Shown: positions 12,491-24,704, counted from the first letter of the stretch. The stretch: 64,000 nucleotides of DNA from Amyelois transitella (GCF_032362555.1 NC_083535.1:11284001-11348000); one strand, 5' to 3'. Program-made: numbers and translations. The notes: a model not told the origin generated them from the letters alone.

Positions 12491-12694
12491 AAAAATAATG
12501 TAAATACGTATATCTTAGCGTGTCTCGATATTTAAGTGAAATGTGAGTAAAGTCTGTTTCTGTCGTCGAGGGCTAATTAAGTGGCTTCATTTTATCTTCT
12601 TTTAGGTATTTACTTTTAAGATATATGTAAGTATCTGTATTGTGTTGTTGTTGGTCTTCCTTTTTATTTAAATAAATAAAATGACGCATAATGG

Positions 12695-12872
12695 ATGTCG
12701 TTAAAGGCGAATAATGTATAGGTAGGCTAATAAACTTGTGATTCTTCTTTTAAGCGATGGACTAGCAACCTGTAACTATTTGATTCTGAATTCTATCATG
12801 AGCTCATACAGCTGAACATTGCGTTTAGTATTTGAGATATTGTTGGCTCCGTGTGCTCCGAACGGGATGAAG
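12695..12872 (+). mobile_element. SINE-A copy, old and 5'-truncated
   Basis: GCGATGGACTAGCAACCTGT, the ACAGCTGAAC block and TTGGCTCCGTGTGCTCC can be followed, but identity to the family is clearly lower than in other copies. Confidence 0.65.
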
Positions 12873-12963
12873 ATGTAATTTCATTAAATTATATATTTTT
12901 TTTACAAACATCGTCCCAAAACCGCTTTAAAAAATTCAGAAACGTCTTGGACATGGATATCGT

Positions 12964-13016
12964 AATTATGCATAAAATCAGGCCATTTTCCCTCAGGGGT
13001 AGACAGACACCACGAT
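12964..13016 (-). mobile_element. LINE 3' tail fragment
   Basis: CATAAAATCAGGCC, then CAGGGGTAGACAGACACC and CACGATCG. This matches the antisense tail of the LINE at 30060-30475 at moderate identity. Confidence 0.45.
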
Positions 13017-13260
13017 CGCGGGGGAGGTCTGTAATGATCGTATCAAGTGGAAATCCAAAGCCTCCTCCATTGGGAGACAGGCGTGATGGTGTGTAGGTAT
13101 GTCTAGGCTTTCTTTCCTTTTTAAGTTATAAGCCTGTGAATCATGGATACATAGACGTACTTATGGTAAGTAGGTATATTTTTTTGTAAACTTTTTTGTG
13201 ATTATGGTGAGACAATAAAGATTTATTTATTTATTATTATTATTATTTATATAGAGAATA

Positions 13261-14424
13261 CGAGGGTCAAACTGAAAGTTTTTAGAAAATCAAAAACTGA
13301 GCATTCTACTATAATATTAGTTTTATTATATCTTTTCAAAATAGTGTCCCTTTACGTCAATACATCGCTGCATCCGATGGAACCGTTGGGAGAAGCACCT
13401 TGCCCACTCTTAGGTGTCTCTTCGACGGCCCTTTCAAACGCAGCGACTGCTTCCTCAGCGTTCACAAAACGTTTACCGCGAAGTTTTTCTTTTATTTTGG
13501 GGAATAAATAGAAATCACAAGGTGCAAGGTCGGGGCTGTATGGCGGGTGACCCAGTAATTCCACATTTGATGTCTCTAAAAAGTCGATGGTTCTGCTCTA
13601 AAACAATTGTTGCGTAGGTAATGGCCTGTCCTTCCGAAGAACGAAGCCACCATATTTTTTCCCACACTTCGACCTCTCTTCACTTTTGTGGGCAACTCCT
13701 CGAACGGAAACACCCACTGGGCCGACTGCCTTATAGTTTCTGGATCATAACAATAAATCCAACTTTCGTCATACTTAAGTATGTCGAATACGGCATTTGA
13801 GTCACCTCCGTTAAATTTTTCAATCATATCACGGCACCAATTAACACGACGGAGTTTTTGGGCTTTAGTCTAATTAAGGGGTATCCACCGGGCACGAAGC
13901 TTCCTGACCTCTAAATGTTCATGGAGGATTTTATGGATTTGGCTCATACCAATGCCTAGACTTTTCCGAATCTGCTGATAGGTAACTCTTTTGTCAGCCT
14001 CTATCATACGCCGCACAACACTGATGTTTTCTTCAGTCGTCGCCGTAGAAGGCCGACCCTCACGCAGATCATCGGTAAGATTAGACCGACCACGCTTAAA
14101 TTCTTTGAACCAGTTGTAAACAATGGCACGTGATGGGGCTTCATTATGAAAGGCCAATCGAAGTGTATTGTAATTTTCTTGTTGAGTTAACTTACACCGA
14201 AAGTCATAAAAAATCATTGCACGAAAATTTTCTCGCGGTAAATTCATATTTTTGCCACGAATTATTTTCACTTTGCCGCCAAATTGCAAAAATAATGACA
14301 ATTGAATGAATGAAATTTTTACTCATTATTATTGCTAAAGAGTTCCATTTTTTAAATCCGAATTCATTTTTTTATTATATAAATTACAAATGGCCAATTC
14401 TAAAAACTTTCAGTGTCGCCCTCT
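13261..14424 (-). mobile_element. Mariner-like DNA transposon, broken, about 1.16 kb
   Basis: Terminal inverted repeats of about 28 bp lie at 13261-13288 (CGAGGGTCAAACTGAAAGTT) and 14397-14424, with TA at both ends. The transposase is read on minus from about 14241 to 13329. An N-terminal HTH part (14301-13870) is followed by an in-frame TAG, and reading resumes as TKAQKLRRVNWCRDMIEKFN. The first catalytic Asp is in YDESWIYCYDPE. The block HPPYSPDLAPCDFYLFP carries the third Asp and is followed by KIKEKLRGKRF. The segment that should hold the second Asp (HDNA region, about 50 residues) is deleted. A frameshift near 13400 leaves the true C-terminal coding, ending GHYFEKI, in another frame. It cannot encode active transposase. 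Confidence 0.92.
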
Positions 14425-16268
14425 ATATAGGTATCCGCCTATCCGCCCTCTATAGGTACTCATTGGGAATGGCCTTCAGCCTACTACCATGACTAAACCG
14501 TTCTAGTTTTCGGTAACATTGTATTAATATGTTATGTAAATGATATTTTATTCCATATTTAACACAGACATAATTAGGATATTTATGCATGAATTACTTC
14601 TTCCCGTTGCCTAGAACGCAATTTAAACTTGTGGCCAGGAATCAGAACGCACCTACAAAAGCAAGTCAAGTCTGTGACTCTGCTTCAGACATGTGACAAC
14701 GACTGATGACGTGAGTGACAATGACTGACGTGGTAATATTAAGGGTTTCCGACTGAAGAAAATTACCCCTAACTATCAGGGTTATTTCATTTTCATGTGT
14801 ACAAAAAGTACTACACGCAAATAATTTCTGATCTGATCTAATAAATTACTTGATGCCTTAAACTTGCCTACACACATATCTACTTGATCCAGTAGTGTCG
14901 GGTATGGGTACAAAATTCACGGAAATATTCTATTTTTACCAGGTGTAAAAATTCGACAAAAGTGAAGGGCTTTGTTCACCTTGAAAATATGTTCGTTGGA
15001 GTGAAAAAAGCGACATCATACTAATATACTGGAATTATATCACCCTCAACAATGCTTTAAATAACTTTTATTCCGATTTTTATAACAGATTATAATAACA
15101 CCATCGACGAATGGGCCGTCTACGAATTTCGTACAAAAAAAAAGATCGGTTGTGACAACGTTTTAATAAAAAAACTGATGGAATGGTAGCATATTTCAAA
15201 AGAAAATTTTTATTTCATTTGTTTAATAGATTTGTATGTATATGGAGAAGGAGGTATACGCTGCCGTACGCGAAGGCCGATTGTGCCTCTTTGTCGCTCA
15301 TTCCGAGCTCTCGCTTGCACACCAAGCCCTACATGGAACGCCTCATAGCGAGGTAACGCCGCATGAGTCATGTTTTTTTCGTGCGTGCAGCCGGCTCAAT
15401 CGAATTATAAGACGTTGTTATATCAAAAACTCACATAATTGTACACTCAAAGACAGATCATCGAAATATTTTGAAGACTTAAGAAGAACTTATATGCACG
15501 TTGCCATAACATTTCATTTCTATGTTTTTCCTATCTATTAACATAGGTACATATACAACCTACCTAATACCTATTTCTTGGATTCTCATTCACAGAGTTG
15601 GTAGCACAAGCCCACAACAAGACAGACATCATCGTTGGTTTGGTTTTAATTTAGTTTTGTTTGTGACATGACAGTCATATAAATAAAATTTAATTTAATG
15701 TAGATATCATAAAATCTGTGACAAAAATGTTTATAAAAAAATCCTGTATCAGTACATAATTAATGGCACAGCCATGTTATTTACTCATTTTACATAGGGA
15801 GATTCCGCACATTTAGTAAAAATCGGTAAGCTGAACCTTTACGACCTTAGGTTAGGAATAGATTTTTCACGGCCAAGCTAGGTTTATGTATAGATCACCA
15901 TAATACTGGGTACCTTATTTGAACTCTTGAAGCCTTATACCAGCTTGTTACCACATACCTTATCCTTTCAATATATAGGGCAAATCATAATATAATTAAA
16001 TACCTACAATAATTAAAGTGTTGGTACAAGCCTGTTGGCTCTGTAACGGACTGTAAGGGAATGAACAAGCTAGTCATTCGATCAATTATTTTTAAATATT
16101 ACTGTATGCCTGTGACACATATAACCCATATACCTATGTAATACAATTTATGTATGTACGTCAACAACAGTGTAAAAAAAAATGGTGTACTGTAAACCCA
16201 ATGTTGTATCCATTGGTTACAATTTTATTGTACATAAGCATTTAATTGTATTTCAGTTAACCTAAAAG
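14425..16268. other. Intergenic, no gene; GC-richer repeat-like block near 15250-15410
   Basis: Mostly AT-rich. The block at 15250-15410 (GTGCCTCTTTGTCGCTCATT, CGCCTCATAGCGAGGTAACG) looks like a fragment of an interspersed repeat because it is compositionally foreign and open in one frame without a domain. The 3' part should hold the promoter and 5' UTR of the SLC66A3-type gene. Confidence 0.35.
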
Positions 16269-18318
16269 ATGGGGGCTGATAGTGAGCTATTGCAAAGTGT
16301 GGCAAATGTTCTAAGCACCCTAACAATACTGTCATGTTTGTTCCTAAAAGTTCCACAGATTATGTACATTTGGGAAAAGAAATCGGCTGAAGGCATATTT
16401 ATTCAAGCCATGATTATGGAAGTTACTGGGTTAGTATTAATTCAGATTATTAACATATAGTTTATTGCTTTATTTTCAAATAATTTTTCAAAATGCACTT
16501 AATGATTTCGTGTCAGAAGCGGCTTATATTTAAAATGGAGCAAATCAAGTGTATTTATGAATGTAATAATTTCACTTATGTTTTAGTTATTACAAATCTA
16601 AATTAGTAAACACCAGAACTAAATTTAGTTTATAATCTAATTTTAGAAATTTTTATCTAATGCTGAATTGACTTGTTCAGATATTATTATGGGTGATTAA
16701 GAAGAGTCATCTTCCTTATCAGACAAACAGGTGATGATAGCCTTAAATGTCCTCACCTAAACCAAAACATAATTTATTTCTTTGACCTATAAAGTTATTC
16801 CAAGTATATCTTAGAATTGTCTAAAACATTCTCTGCTCTAATCGGAGACATTAATTTACAGATTCTCAATAATGACCCTGTATAACTATACCAATCAATA
16901 CAGCCTGATGACATATCTGGAATATCCGATAATTCTGCTACAAGTGTATGTGATGTTCTACTTGGTTCTCAAGTACAAAAACAAATTGAATATGCCCATA
17001 GTGCCAATAGCATCCATTGCTTATTTCATTGCGGTAATTGGATTTGCATTTGACATACTTCCGAAGAGCATTCTCTCGTATTTAGTGGTAAGTTTTATTT
17101 ATTTTTGCTATGTTAAATATGAAATGCACCACAGTTTTGGTTATGCATGTGAAATAAGATGACCTGTTTGACGCAGTGGCCGGCAAACCAGCCTCTGAAC
17201 AGGTTCTGGGTTTAACTATTTCTGATTTGATTCGTTTATTTATAACTATTTTAAACTTTTTACCCAAAAAAATTACAATCGGCAGACATAATGCCGCTTG
17301 TAATTTACCAGCTTACCAAACAGAAAAAATTTTAGAAAGTGGTGGTGATGTTTATTCTGAAATATACATACATAAAATCACGCCTCTTTCCCGGAGGGGT
17401 AGGCAGAGACTACTTCATTACTTTATTCTGAAATATAGTATTGTTTTGTTAATTTTCCAAAACACTTATCTCTAGATTACATTGGGGTAAGCTCTATCTG
17501 TGTAATTTTTCCTGTCTATACTTAATTTATACTACATATTTATATGAATAAATAAAAACATGTATTTCTTTTTCCAGCCATGCTGCGCCCCATTGAGTGG
17601 GTTCGCTAAAGTTACATACATATATGGCATCATAAAGGCTGCCAATGCAGACGCCATTTCGCTCACCACTTGGGTGATTTCCGTGGTTACTAATCTTGGT
17701 AAGTGATTTTTTGCACATACATATAACTAATGATCAAACAACCTTACCCATAGTGGAACATAGATCCATCCAGTTTCCTAAATGTTTTAGTAATACTATT
17801 TGTTTTAGTAATACGTGATTTAGGACAAGGTGCCAATCCATAAAATATTATATATTTTTTGTTTAAATTTTGTATAAGTCAATTAATCACGACAATCTAT
17901 TCTCTCGTGTTTCTATTCTAAGATGGATAGTGGTAAAGTTGACGTTGATGAAGAAAATGCTGCAGTGCAGATTGTTACCACTTCTTCTGCTTCAGTGCCG
18001 CTATGGCAGCGGCTGTGAACTTAGTTTTAGTCATTTATTTGACGTCTACCAATGTTGTGAAACCAAAAGATATAAAAATTATTGAGCGATATTGAAATGT
18101 CCCATAATAATGATACCCAATTTAATCTTATTCCAGCTCGTGTCTTTACGGTCTTCGTGGACTCCGCTGATACCAAACTGATGATGAACTTCGCCATATC
18201 GACTGTCCTCAGTTCCGGAGTATTACTCACGGCGTTATATTACCAGCGAATGACCGCGATGGCACCGAAAACCAGGAGAAAGTCGACAAGAAAACATAGT
18301 CATGACCACGACGATTAA
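16269..18318 (+). CDS. SLC66A3: PQ-loop transporter-like protein, SLC66A3 (PQLC3) type
   Basis: Four exons at 16269-16429, 16862-17087, 17578-17698 and 18137-18318 join in phase to encode 229 residues. The first PQ loop is visible as LKVPQIMYIWEKKSAEGIF in exon 1. Exon 2 encodes YLEYPIILLQVYVMFYLVLK, which matches the vertebrate PQLC3 signature TYLEYPI. Exon 3 encodes SGFAKVTYIYGIIKAANADA and then SLTTWVISVVTNL, the second PQ-repeat region. The last exon gives RVFTVFVDSADTKLMMNF, a hydrophobic segment and a basic, His/Asp-rich tail. Family knowledge: small multi-pass membrane proteins related to SWEET and cystinosin; the substrate of SLC66A3 is not established. Intron 3 contains a (TTTGAA)n-tailed repeat that ends about 20 bp before exon 4. 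Confidence 0.9.
17362..17412 (-). mobile_element. LINE 3' tail fragment
   Basis: (CATA)n, then AAAATCACGCCTCTTTCCCG and GAGGGGTAGGCAGAGACTAC in antisense. It is very close to the LINE tail at 30069-30118 but stops there, so it is a strongly 5'-truncated insertion inside intron 2 of the SLC66A3-type gene. Confidence 0.7.
17487..17522 (+). repeat. tRNA-derived SINE, 3' fragment
   Basis: ATCTGTGTAATTTTTCCTGT followed by CTATAC resembles the 3' end of the complete SINE at 53150-53396 (ATCTGTGTAATTTGTCCCGT). Confidence 0.5.
17891..18115 (+). repeat. (TTTGAA)n-tailed repeat, long copy
   Basis: Aligns along its length with 60768-61016. Shared blocks include TGCTGCAGTGCAG, the AAGTTGACGTTGATG region, CCAATGTTGTGAAACCAAAA and ATTATTGAGCGATATTGA. 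This copy has lost most of the TTTGAA tail. It sits in intron 3 of the SLC66A3-type gene, next to the splice acceptor. Confidence 0.75.
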
Positions 18319-18696
18319 ATTGTACAATACTACCACGTTTATAAGTCGCCTTGGCAATATTTGACGGCGCAGAATAACACAACCTACCGCCGAATGAAAA
18401 CTCAAGAAAATAACCTTATGACAAGCCAATTAAACTTAAAATCCAAAAACATAATGTCTCCTGCTATCTCGCTCATAATATTAGAACAGCAGGACATTTG
18501 AGTTAGTGGATTCTTAATTTCTTAAAAATAGATATCGTGACATACAGTTTTTCTTTGCGCAGGTACACGGGAGTTACTTATAAAATGGGTAATACCGTAA
18601 TTGACTGTGGTTTTATTCATGAACGCTGATAATACATGTTCTATTTGTTCGATTAGTCTCAAAAGTAGACAAAGGGAAGATAAAGTCTCATTCTCT

Positions 18697-18743
18697 ATCA
18701 ACGTTCGTGAATAACCCAGCTATCAACGTTCGTGAATAACCCA
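18697..18743. repeat. Two-copy tandem repeat, 24-bp unit
   Basis: The unit CTATCAACGTTCGTGAATAA plus CCCA occurs twice head to tail with no visible change, so the duplication is recent. Confidence 0.9.
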
Positions 18744-20062
18744 GAGGTTTATTGTTCCTTTATAAAATTAAGTACACACAGTGACACTCAGGTAGTGGAG
18801 TACTAAATTGAGAGTCAATGAGAGACCACCTAGTTTTAAAATTATACCATTTAACTATTATATCTAATGCTCACAATTAACCCTTTTTGCAGGCAAGTGA
18901 AAATACCTATAAAACCTTATTTTGCTCAAATGTGTCAGGTGTTAGATTAGTAATATTTTTTTAATTTAAAGTTAAGAACAGAATCTCCACTTTAAGAAAT
19001 ACTATTGGTCGTTTCCCAATTTGTTGCCATTATTCATGTTTAATAACAGCTTCCAAATAAGTAATACGAGTGTCTCAACAAGGTTGCCTTAGACAGTCAT
19101 ACAAACCGATAAGGTTCCTCGAAATATTTAAATGGCGCCAAATTTGACTTAAAATGTCATTGTTATTTATAAATTTCTGTAGATCTAGTCTTTAAACTAT
19201 TATGCTTGTGTAGTAAAATTTTTAAACAATTATTAAAATCTCAATCTAATTTCCACTATTTAATCCTATGTAGGTACTTAAGTGGCAAAATCCTGTGCCC
19301 AAGAATAATGTACCAACTTCAATCTCAGTAGACTTATTTGTAGCGGGAACTATTGTAACGTTTTAGAACTCTTTAATTAAATTTTAATTTTATAGTTTAT
19401 TCCGGAAGTACAAAGGTATTAAAAAGAAGATATGTACTCTAACAGTATAGAAAACAAGAACCAACCATTATAAGTACAAATATTGTATTGTGGAGGATAT
19501 AAGGAGGACGCTCCGCTTAACTCCATTGACAAGAGTTAGCTCTTAGATTATATTGTGGCTTCAATAATGAATGCTAAAATAATTTTACATTGTGAAACTT
19601 TTTACCATATGCAATTTGCAAAAAGTCAAAAAGTTATTGTTCAACCTTTCGCAAATGAGTTAACATTGTACTTATAAAAACTCGGTGGAGAAAAATTGAG
19701 GCAGTTAAACATTTTTAACTCCTGCGGTTCCTTATAAATATTAGAACTTTACCTTTTTTTAGTACGTAAATATTATAACTATTTTACTTAGCGAATCTCG
19801 CCTTATAAATGCATAATATATTGTTTAAAAAAGTTTTAAACTTTTAAAAATATTTTTCTCTAGTCTTTTTGTGAAAAGAAAATTTGTCATTTTAATTTAT
19901 TGAAAGATGTACCTAGTATCTGCCTATTCCTCGGGAAAAGAGAATAAATTATAAGTGTGTTTTAAAAATCATAGAATGATAACATGATTATTCAACATAA
20001 TTTGCACATGAGAATTGTAGCTAACACTAGCAATTATCCAGTATCCAGGATACCTGATTGTA

Positions 20063-20115
20063 TCATACATACATATAATCACGTCTATCCCTTGCGGGGT
20101 AGACAGCCAACTGTT
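20063..20115 (-). mobile_element. SINE-A 3' fragment
   Basis: CATACATACATATAATCACG, then CTATCCCTTGCGGGGTAGAC. Only the tail end of the element is present. Confidence 0.75.
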
Positions 20116-20544
20116 ATTATTATACCTGATATCATGGTTAATGTAATAAGTGCTAATACCCTTGTCGATATAACTAGGGGATGCTAGCCGTGTGCAAAAT
20201 AATAATTTACTAATGAAAATCTTAGTACAATTATACTACAATATTATACAATACTTAGTTTTAATTAATATTGTTCAAATATAAAAGACATGTATTTAAT
20301 TATAGTGCCATTTACAGTTCGTTGAATAATATTAAACTTATTTATTAAATAAATTGACTTATTACTAACTGTCGCCCACAAGTCTGCATACGTTGAACTA
20401 GAATTTCCGTTCCCGTAGGAAATACCAAAAACTATGGCTTTTCTATACTAGTGTTTTCCACGTAAATATATATATACATATATACTATCTGTATAGAAGT
20501 TGATAACAATATAAAAGGTGCAGTGCTCGTGGTAGCATTTCATA

Positions 20545-23500
20545 CTAAGGATCATAGTTTTTCAGTTGTTGAAATTTCTGCAGTACTTTTTGTGCTGGGG
20601 ATAGATTAAAACTTCGGGGCGATGTAATGGTCGGCAGCTTGGGACTTGGCCTACGTGCAGTGTTAGCACGACCCAATGCGCTTTTACGAGAGAAAAGACT
20701 TTCCTTCGAAGAATAAACACGTCTGGACAGAAAAAGACGCGAACAAAGGACTCGTGGGGACGTACCTTCGAATGACGAGCATGATGTCATTTTACGTGAT
20801 GTTAGAATAGAACAAGGGCGAGGAGAGCTGGTAACACTTTCATCATGTTTCGACAATTCTGGGGAACTTTCCATAGGACTTTTTATCTCCTTCAAAGCAG
20901 GCAATTCGGTCTTGGGGTTAGACAAGTCGTCGATGCGCGCCGTATCATCATAATCGTCTCCCTCCATCCCCTGAGGCTCCTGCGCAGCGAAATTTGCACG
21001 GCTCGCTAACCGTCTGCCCCTGAGCCGAGCCCGGGCCTTTGCCACCTTCGCGTCGTTTTTACTACTATACAAATCGATATTATCATCAATATACTTGCAA
21101 ACTGCTTCTGCCTCCTCTTCAGGTGAAAAATGTGCGTCACGGTAAAAGCCGTAACCTGTGCGAAGATCATTAAGGCCTTCTACGAAGAGCCAGCCCAAAG
21201 TTACAATTATCAGAACAACTGTAGTAAAAACTGCTACCACAGTAGTGGTGTCTGGACCCGACAAATTGTATTTTAATTTTCCAAGAACGCCATAAGTCAC
21301 AATATTTCTAGTATTTCTGTTTGAGTGCGCTCGGCAAGTATAAAATCCCCTTAAATCGTTGTTGGCTGTAGCCACAAGTCTGAGTACTCTTCCATCATCC
21401 AAAGAACGTAAAGTCTTTCCTTTGAAAGCGCTGTGAATAGTTGTATCCAAGAATAACCAGTGAGCACTGCGTGGAGATCGCACAGTTCTAGTGTGGAGAC
21501 AGGTCAAGTTCAAACAATTCGATTCCCCCCACGCTACTTCATGGTAGGAACCAGAAATACTTGCAGTCCTTGACGACACTTGCAATTTGTCATCTTTGTA
21601 CCGCTCCCTATTAAAACTATGTAAATCTTGAAGTGCTCCATTTATCTTTAAAGATGCTATTGTACCGGTAAAAGATGTAAAGTCTTCCTTCAAAATGTTT
21701 TTTATATCTCTGGGTATTCCACCTACGTAAAACTCATCTCCACAAATAGGCAATGGAATGGGTGAACTGCTTTCTGTCGTCACAAGTTGCCTCTTTATAC
21801 CAGCATCCTTATTTACTAGAAAGAATTTTCGCGAGGATCGTCGACGCTTCACATTTTCTTCTATCAGGGAGACATGGAGATTCTCGCCTGAATTTATCGA
21901 AATTTCTATTGTATTAGAATCCTTTTTCTTCGAAATAGCCATATCCAACCACTGGTCAAAGGGACACTCATCAGAACTACTGGTTTCGGAGCGATAATCG
22001 CCAAATGCTAACTTCATTTTAATTCTGCAATTTTGTAACGCTACACTCAACCAGCTTTTTATCCACCCATCAAATAAAAATAAAACTGTTCCATCATCAT
22101 TTGTGGGTTTGACAGTAAGTTCTATAAGCCACTCGTATTGGTTGTTAAAACAAGGTATGCGCATGTACTGATCGCTCAATTTCAAATATGCTTCTTCCTG
22201 ATTTGAATTCTGGTATGCTATATTTGAAACTGAACTAGGACAAAACTCAAATCGTTTTCCTCTGCGATCTCTTTCAATCATCATGTTCAACGGAATAAAG
22301 TTCAGAATGATGTCCTGTATTTCACCATGAAATTTTTCACCAACAACGATATGCATTGTTTCAGCGGATAATTCTGGATCGCAAGGAAATGTACTTTTTA
22401 TAGTTATTTGGTCGTCATCTAATCTTAGAGTGGCAGCTTCGCTTGTGATAGAAATGAGGGCTGAGTGCCAATTTGCTGGTTCTATCGCTGTAGCCGAACA
22501 CAAGCGTGGTAGTCCGCATGTCGGAGATGATCCGCTAGCGTCCAAACAAACATGCCACTTCTGCAGACTAAGTCGAACTAGGGGACTCTGAGCAACTCCT
22601 CTGCGCACCAAAGTCCCATGCGGTGATAGTGGCATAAATCTTATGTAGAAGTGAAACAATGAGGATTGCATATTTTCAAAATTATACTGAACAAACGATT
22701 CTCCGTTCAACACTGCAACAGAATGCAAAAATACTTCACAGGGAACTAAATTGCAAGGCCCAGTCTCAGTTCTCAATCCCATACAGTCATTTCCACCGCC
22801 AGAAGGAATAGGTCTCGTACAAGATCTTGTTCTAGATCTTTTTCCAGCCCCGCAAGTTTGTGAACATGGACCCCATGAACTCCAACCAGACCATCCTCCA
22901 TCTTGTGTACATTCCACATTGTGACAGGTCTCTAGTTGATCATGTGGTCCTCTGCAGTGGGTTCCCCATGTCCCAAATGTTTCAGACGCTTGTTTCTCAT
23001 TGCAGGTTCTTTTTCGACGCCTTACGCCGGTGCCGCATTTTTCAGAACAAGTAGACCATTGTCCCCATATGCCCCACGTGCCAATAGTTTCATTTACTGG
23101 ATCGACTGCACAGCGATCTCCTTCACATTCCTCCGCTTGCAATGGACAGCCAGAACAAATCAAATGCGCGGCTGACGGAGGCGGGTTATCACAACGTCTG
23201 AGTCTCCAACGGTGACCTTTTCCACACTGGGCACCGCACGCCGACCACGCTCCCCAATTGCCCCATTCTCCTAAGACAAGACAGCCTATATTATGTTTAA
23301 CACATTGCAGTGCATTCCAAACAGCTTCAGACGTTAACTGCCAAGTATTTTCCTTAGTAAGAGCTACTTCTACTGCCTCGAAAGGGCATTCCATTTGCAG
23401 GCAACGCTCCATTAGAGCAGGGATGGCTTCTAGCTGGTGGAAGGCTTCTGTTCGCGTTACATCACGTAGGGCTAACTTACGGAAATCTTCTACGGAGCAA

Positions 23501-23796
23501 TAAGTTAAATAACAGGGTTTAGTTTGTTCATCAGGGCCACTACAAGGCAGGCCATCCTTGGACGGTATCGGATTGATGCATTTTCTTGTTCTTTTGCTGT
23601 GTCCTAGATCATCACAAGATCCTTGGCAGGGAGACCACGAGCTCCAAGGAGCCCAGCCTCCATCGACAGGGCAGTCCACGTCGTTGATGACACCCAAGTT
23701 ACATTCGAGCCTCCATATTGCCTGTTGCCTTTTGGTGTATGGCTTTTTGGTTTCTGCCAAGGTAACAGCCAATAAAATAATAGTAAATTTATGCAT
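20545..23796 (-). CDS. Type I membrane protein with four TSP1 repeats, LamG-like and Ig-like regions
   Basis: One uninterrupted frame of 1083 codons. Residues 1-15 are a signal peptide ([15 protein letters not shown]). Thrombospondin type-1 repeats lie at about 46-100, 176-229, 239-296 and 299-353, each with a W-x-x-W core ([40 protein letters not shown]) and six cysteines or close to it. Residues about 355-520 and 530-720 look like two laminin-G/concanavalin-type folds ([29 protein letters not shown]). About 755-840 resembles an Ig domain (Cys766, Trp780, GFYTCRA). [20 protein letters not shown] (851-870) is the membrane span. The roughly 208-residue cytoplasmic tail is rich in Ser, Arg and Pro. 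It is likely a cell-surface adhesion or guidance-type receptor; no orthologue name is claimed. The lack of introns is unusual for such a protein. Confidence 0.9.
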   Translation of the reverse strand: MHKFTIILLAVTLAETKKPYTKRQQAIWRLECNLGVINDVDCPVDGGWAPWSSWSPCQGSCDDLGHSKRTRKCINPIPSKDGLPCSGPDEQTKPCYLTYCSVEDFRKLALRDVTRTEAFHQLEAIPALMERCLQMECPFEAVEVALTKENTWQLTSEAVWNALQCVKHNIGCLVLGEWGNWGAWSACGAQCGKGHRWRLRRCDNPPPSAAHLICSGCPLQAEECEGDRCAVDPVNETIGTWGIWGQWSTCSEKCGTGVRRRKRTCNEKQASETFGTWGTHCRGPHDQLETCHNVECTQDGGWSGWSSWGPCSQTCGAGKRSRTRSCTRPIPSGGGNDCMGLRTETGPCNLVPCEVFLHSVAVLNGESFVQYNFENMQSSLFHFYIRFMPLSPHGTLVRRGVAQSPLVRLSLQKWHVCLDASGSSPTCGLPRLCSATAIEPANWHSALISITSEAATLRLDDDQITIKSTFPCDPELSAETMHIVVGEKFHGEIQDIILNFIPLNMMIERDRRGKRFEFCPSSVSNIAYQNSNQEEAYLKLSDQYMRIPCFNNQYEWLIELTVKPTNDDGTVLFLFDGWIKSWLSVALQNCRIKMKLAFGDYRSETSSSDECPFDQWLDMAISKKKDSNTIEISINSGENLHVSLIEENVKRRRSSRKFFLVNKDAGIKRQLVTTESSSPIPLPICGDEFYVGGIPRDIKNILKEDFTSFTGTIASLKINGALQDLHSFNRERYKDDKLQVSSRTASISGSYHEVAWGESNCLNLTCLHTRTVRSPRSAHWLFLDTTIHSAFKGKTLRSLDDGRVLRLVATANNDLRGFYTCRAHSNRNTRNIVTYGVLGKLKYNLSGPDTTTVVAVFTTVVLIIVTLGWLFVEGLNDLRTGYGFYRDAHFSPEEEAEAVCKYIDDNIDLYSSKNDAKVAKARARLRGRRLASRANFAAQEPQGMEGDDYDDTARIDDLSNPKTELPALKEIKSPMESSPELSKHDESVTSSPRPCSILTSRKMTSCSSFEGTSPRVLCSRLFLSRRVYSSKESLFSRKSALGRANTARRPSPKLPTITSPRSFNLSPAQKVLQKFQQLKNYDP

Positions 23797-24605
23797 TATT
23801 GTATGCTTATGTATCTATAATTATCCCTTTTTCATCGAAACCACGAGTGTTTGTATATTTATAAATACTTTAGCTGATATAAACCTTTAAGTATCGACTT
23901 ATTATAGTATAGACATATGTCTGGTGAACGATCAACGTGACTTGACACCGCAGACGTGTGAAACCTCCCGGCCTGTGTCAGAATATTAAAAATTAAAAAT
24001 AACGTTAAGACGGAGGATGCAACTGTACACTGTAAACATAAATCTCACTTACCCTGGCACTGTGCGTGATAACTTATTAAATAAAAAGATTCTAAAATGC
24101 AGATTTTAACAATTTCTTTAAAATTAAACAGCGTTTTTAAATAAATACGTTTAATCCCTTGTTAAAACATTCGCGAGAGCATAAAATTTACATAATTCAA
24201 CTTTAGTCACAGAAAGCGTACAACAAGATTGTCCAAATCTAAAAAACAATACTGAAATATACACTGAACAAATACAACAAAGTACATTATTAACAAATAT
24301 AGACACCAATTAAAAGTTTAAATCTAAAAACAGAAACATAGTCAATTCGCCCAAAGTCAAGCTCATCAGGATACAATTTGTTGAAAAAGCAAACAAAAAA
24401 ATAATTACTACTTTTTATGATAATCTAATCAATTACGATATCTGTTATTCATGTGGTTTAGTCTTCTTGTGGCTATTAATTAATTAATGATTATTTTAAT
24501 AAAAAATAAGTACCTATTAAGACGTATACCTTTATTTCAGTACCTAAAAATGGACTATACATTAAAAAAAACGACGAATGTTTTCGAAAAAAGATAGAAA
24601 GGTAC

Positions 24606-24704
24606 CTAGATGGCGCTTCGCTTATCTCGTCTTGGCGGCGGCGGCACGACCGTTGTCACAGATTTATCGTCACTTGTGGAGTTATTACTGGTTGCAACTG
24701 CCAT
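24606..24704 (-). CDS. Short open frame (32 codons), possible upstream ORF or first exon
   Basis: Starts MAVATSNNSTSDDKSVTTVV and continues PPPPRRDKRSAI, then TAG immediately followed by GTACC, a possible splice donor. Base composition is much less AT-rich than its surroundings, and the frame begins inside the only GC-rich island between the TSP1-repeat and LETMD1-type genes. It could be a uORF in a 5' UTR exon of the TSP1-repeat gene (0.8 kb downstream on the same strand), a first exon of an unseen isoform, or chance. Confidence 0.3.
   Translation of the reverse strand: MAVATSNNSTSDDKSVTTVVPPPPRRDKRSAI

Larger units (their letters stand above)
18319..20544. other. Intergenic between two convergent genes
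   Basis: Holds the 3' flanks of the SLC66A3-type gene (plus) and the TSP1-repeat gene (minus), a short tandem duplication at 18697-18743 and a SINE-A fragment at 20063-20115. A TTTATT near 20342 would be an AATAAA signal on the minus strand for the TSP1-repeat gene. No gene was seen. Confidence 0.45.

Noticed and set aside
22860-23890. Several plus-strand open frames opposite the TSP1-repeat gene
   Set aside because: They are antisense shadows of a Cys/Trp-rich coding exon. The minus strand gives one 1083-codon frame with clear domains.
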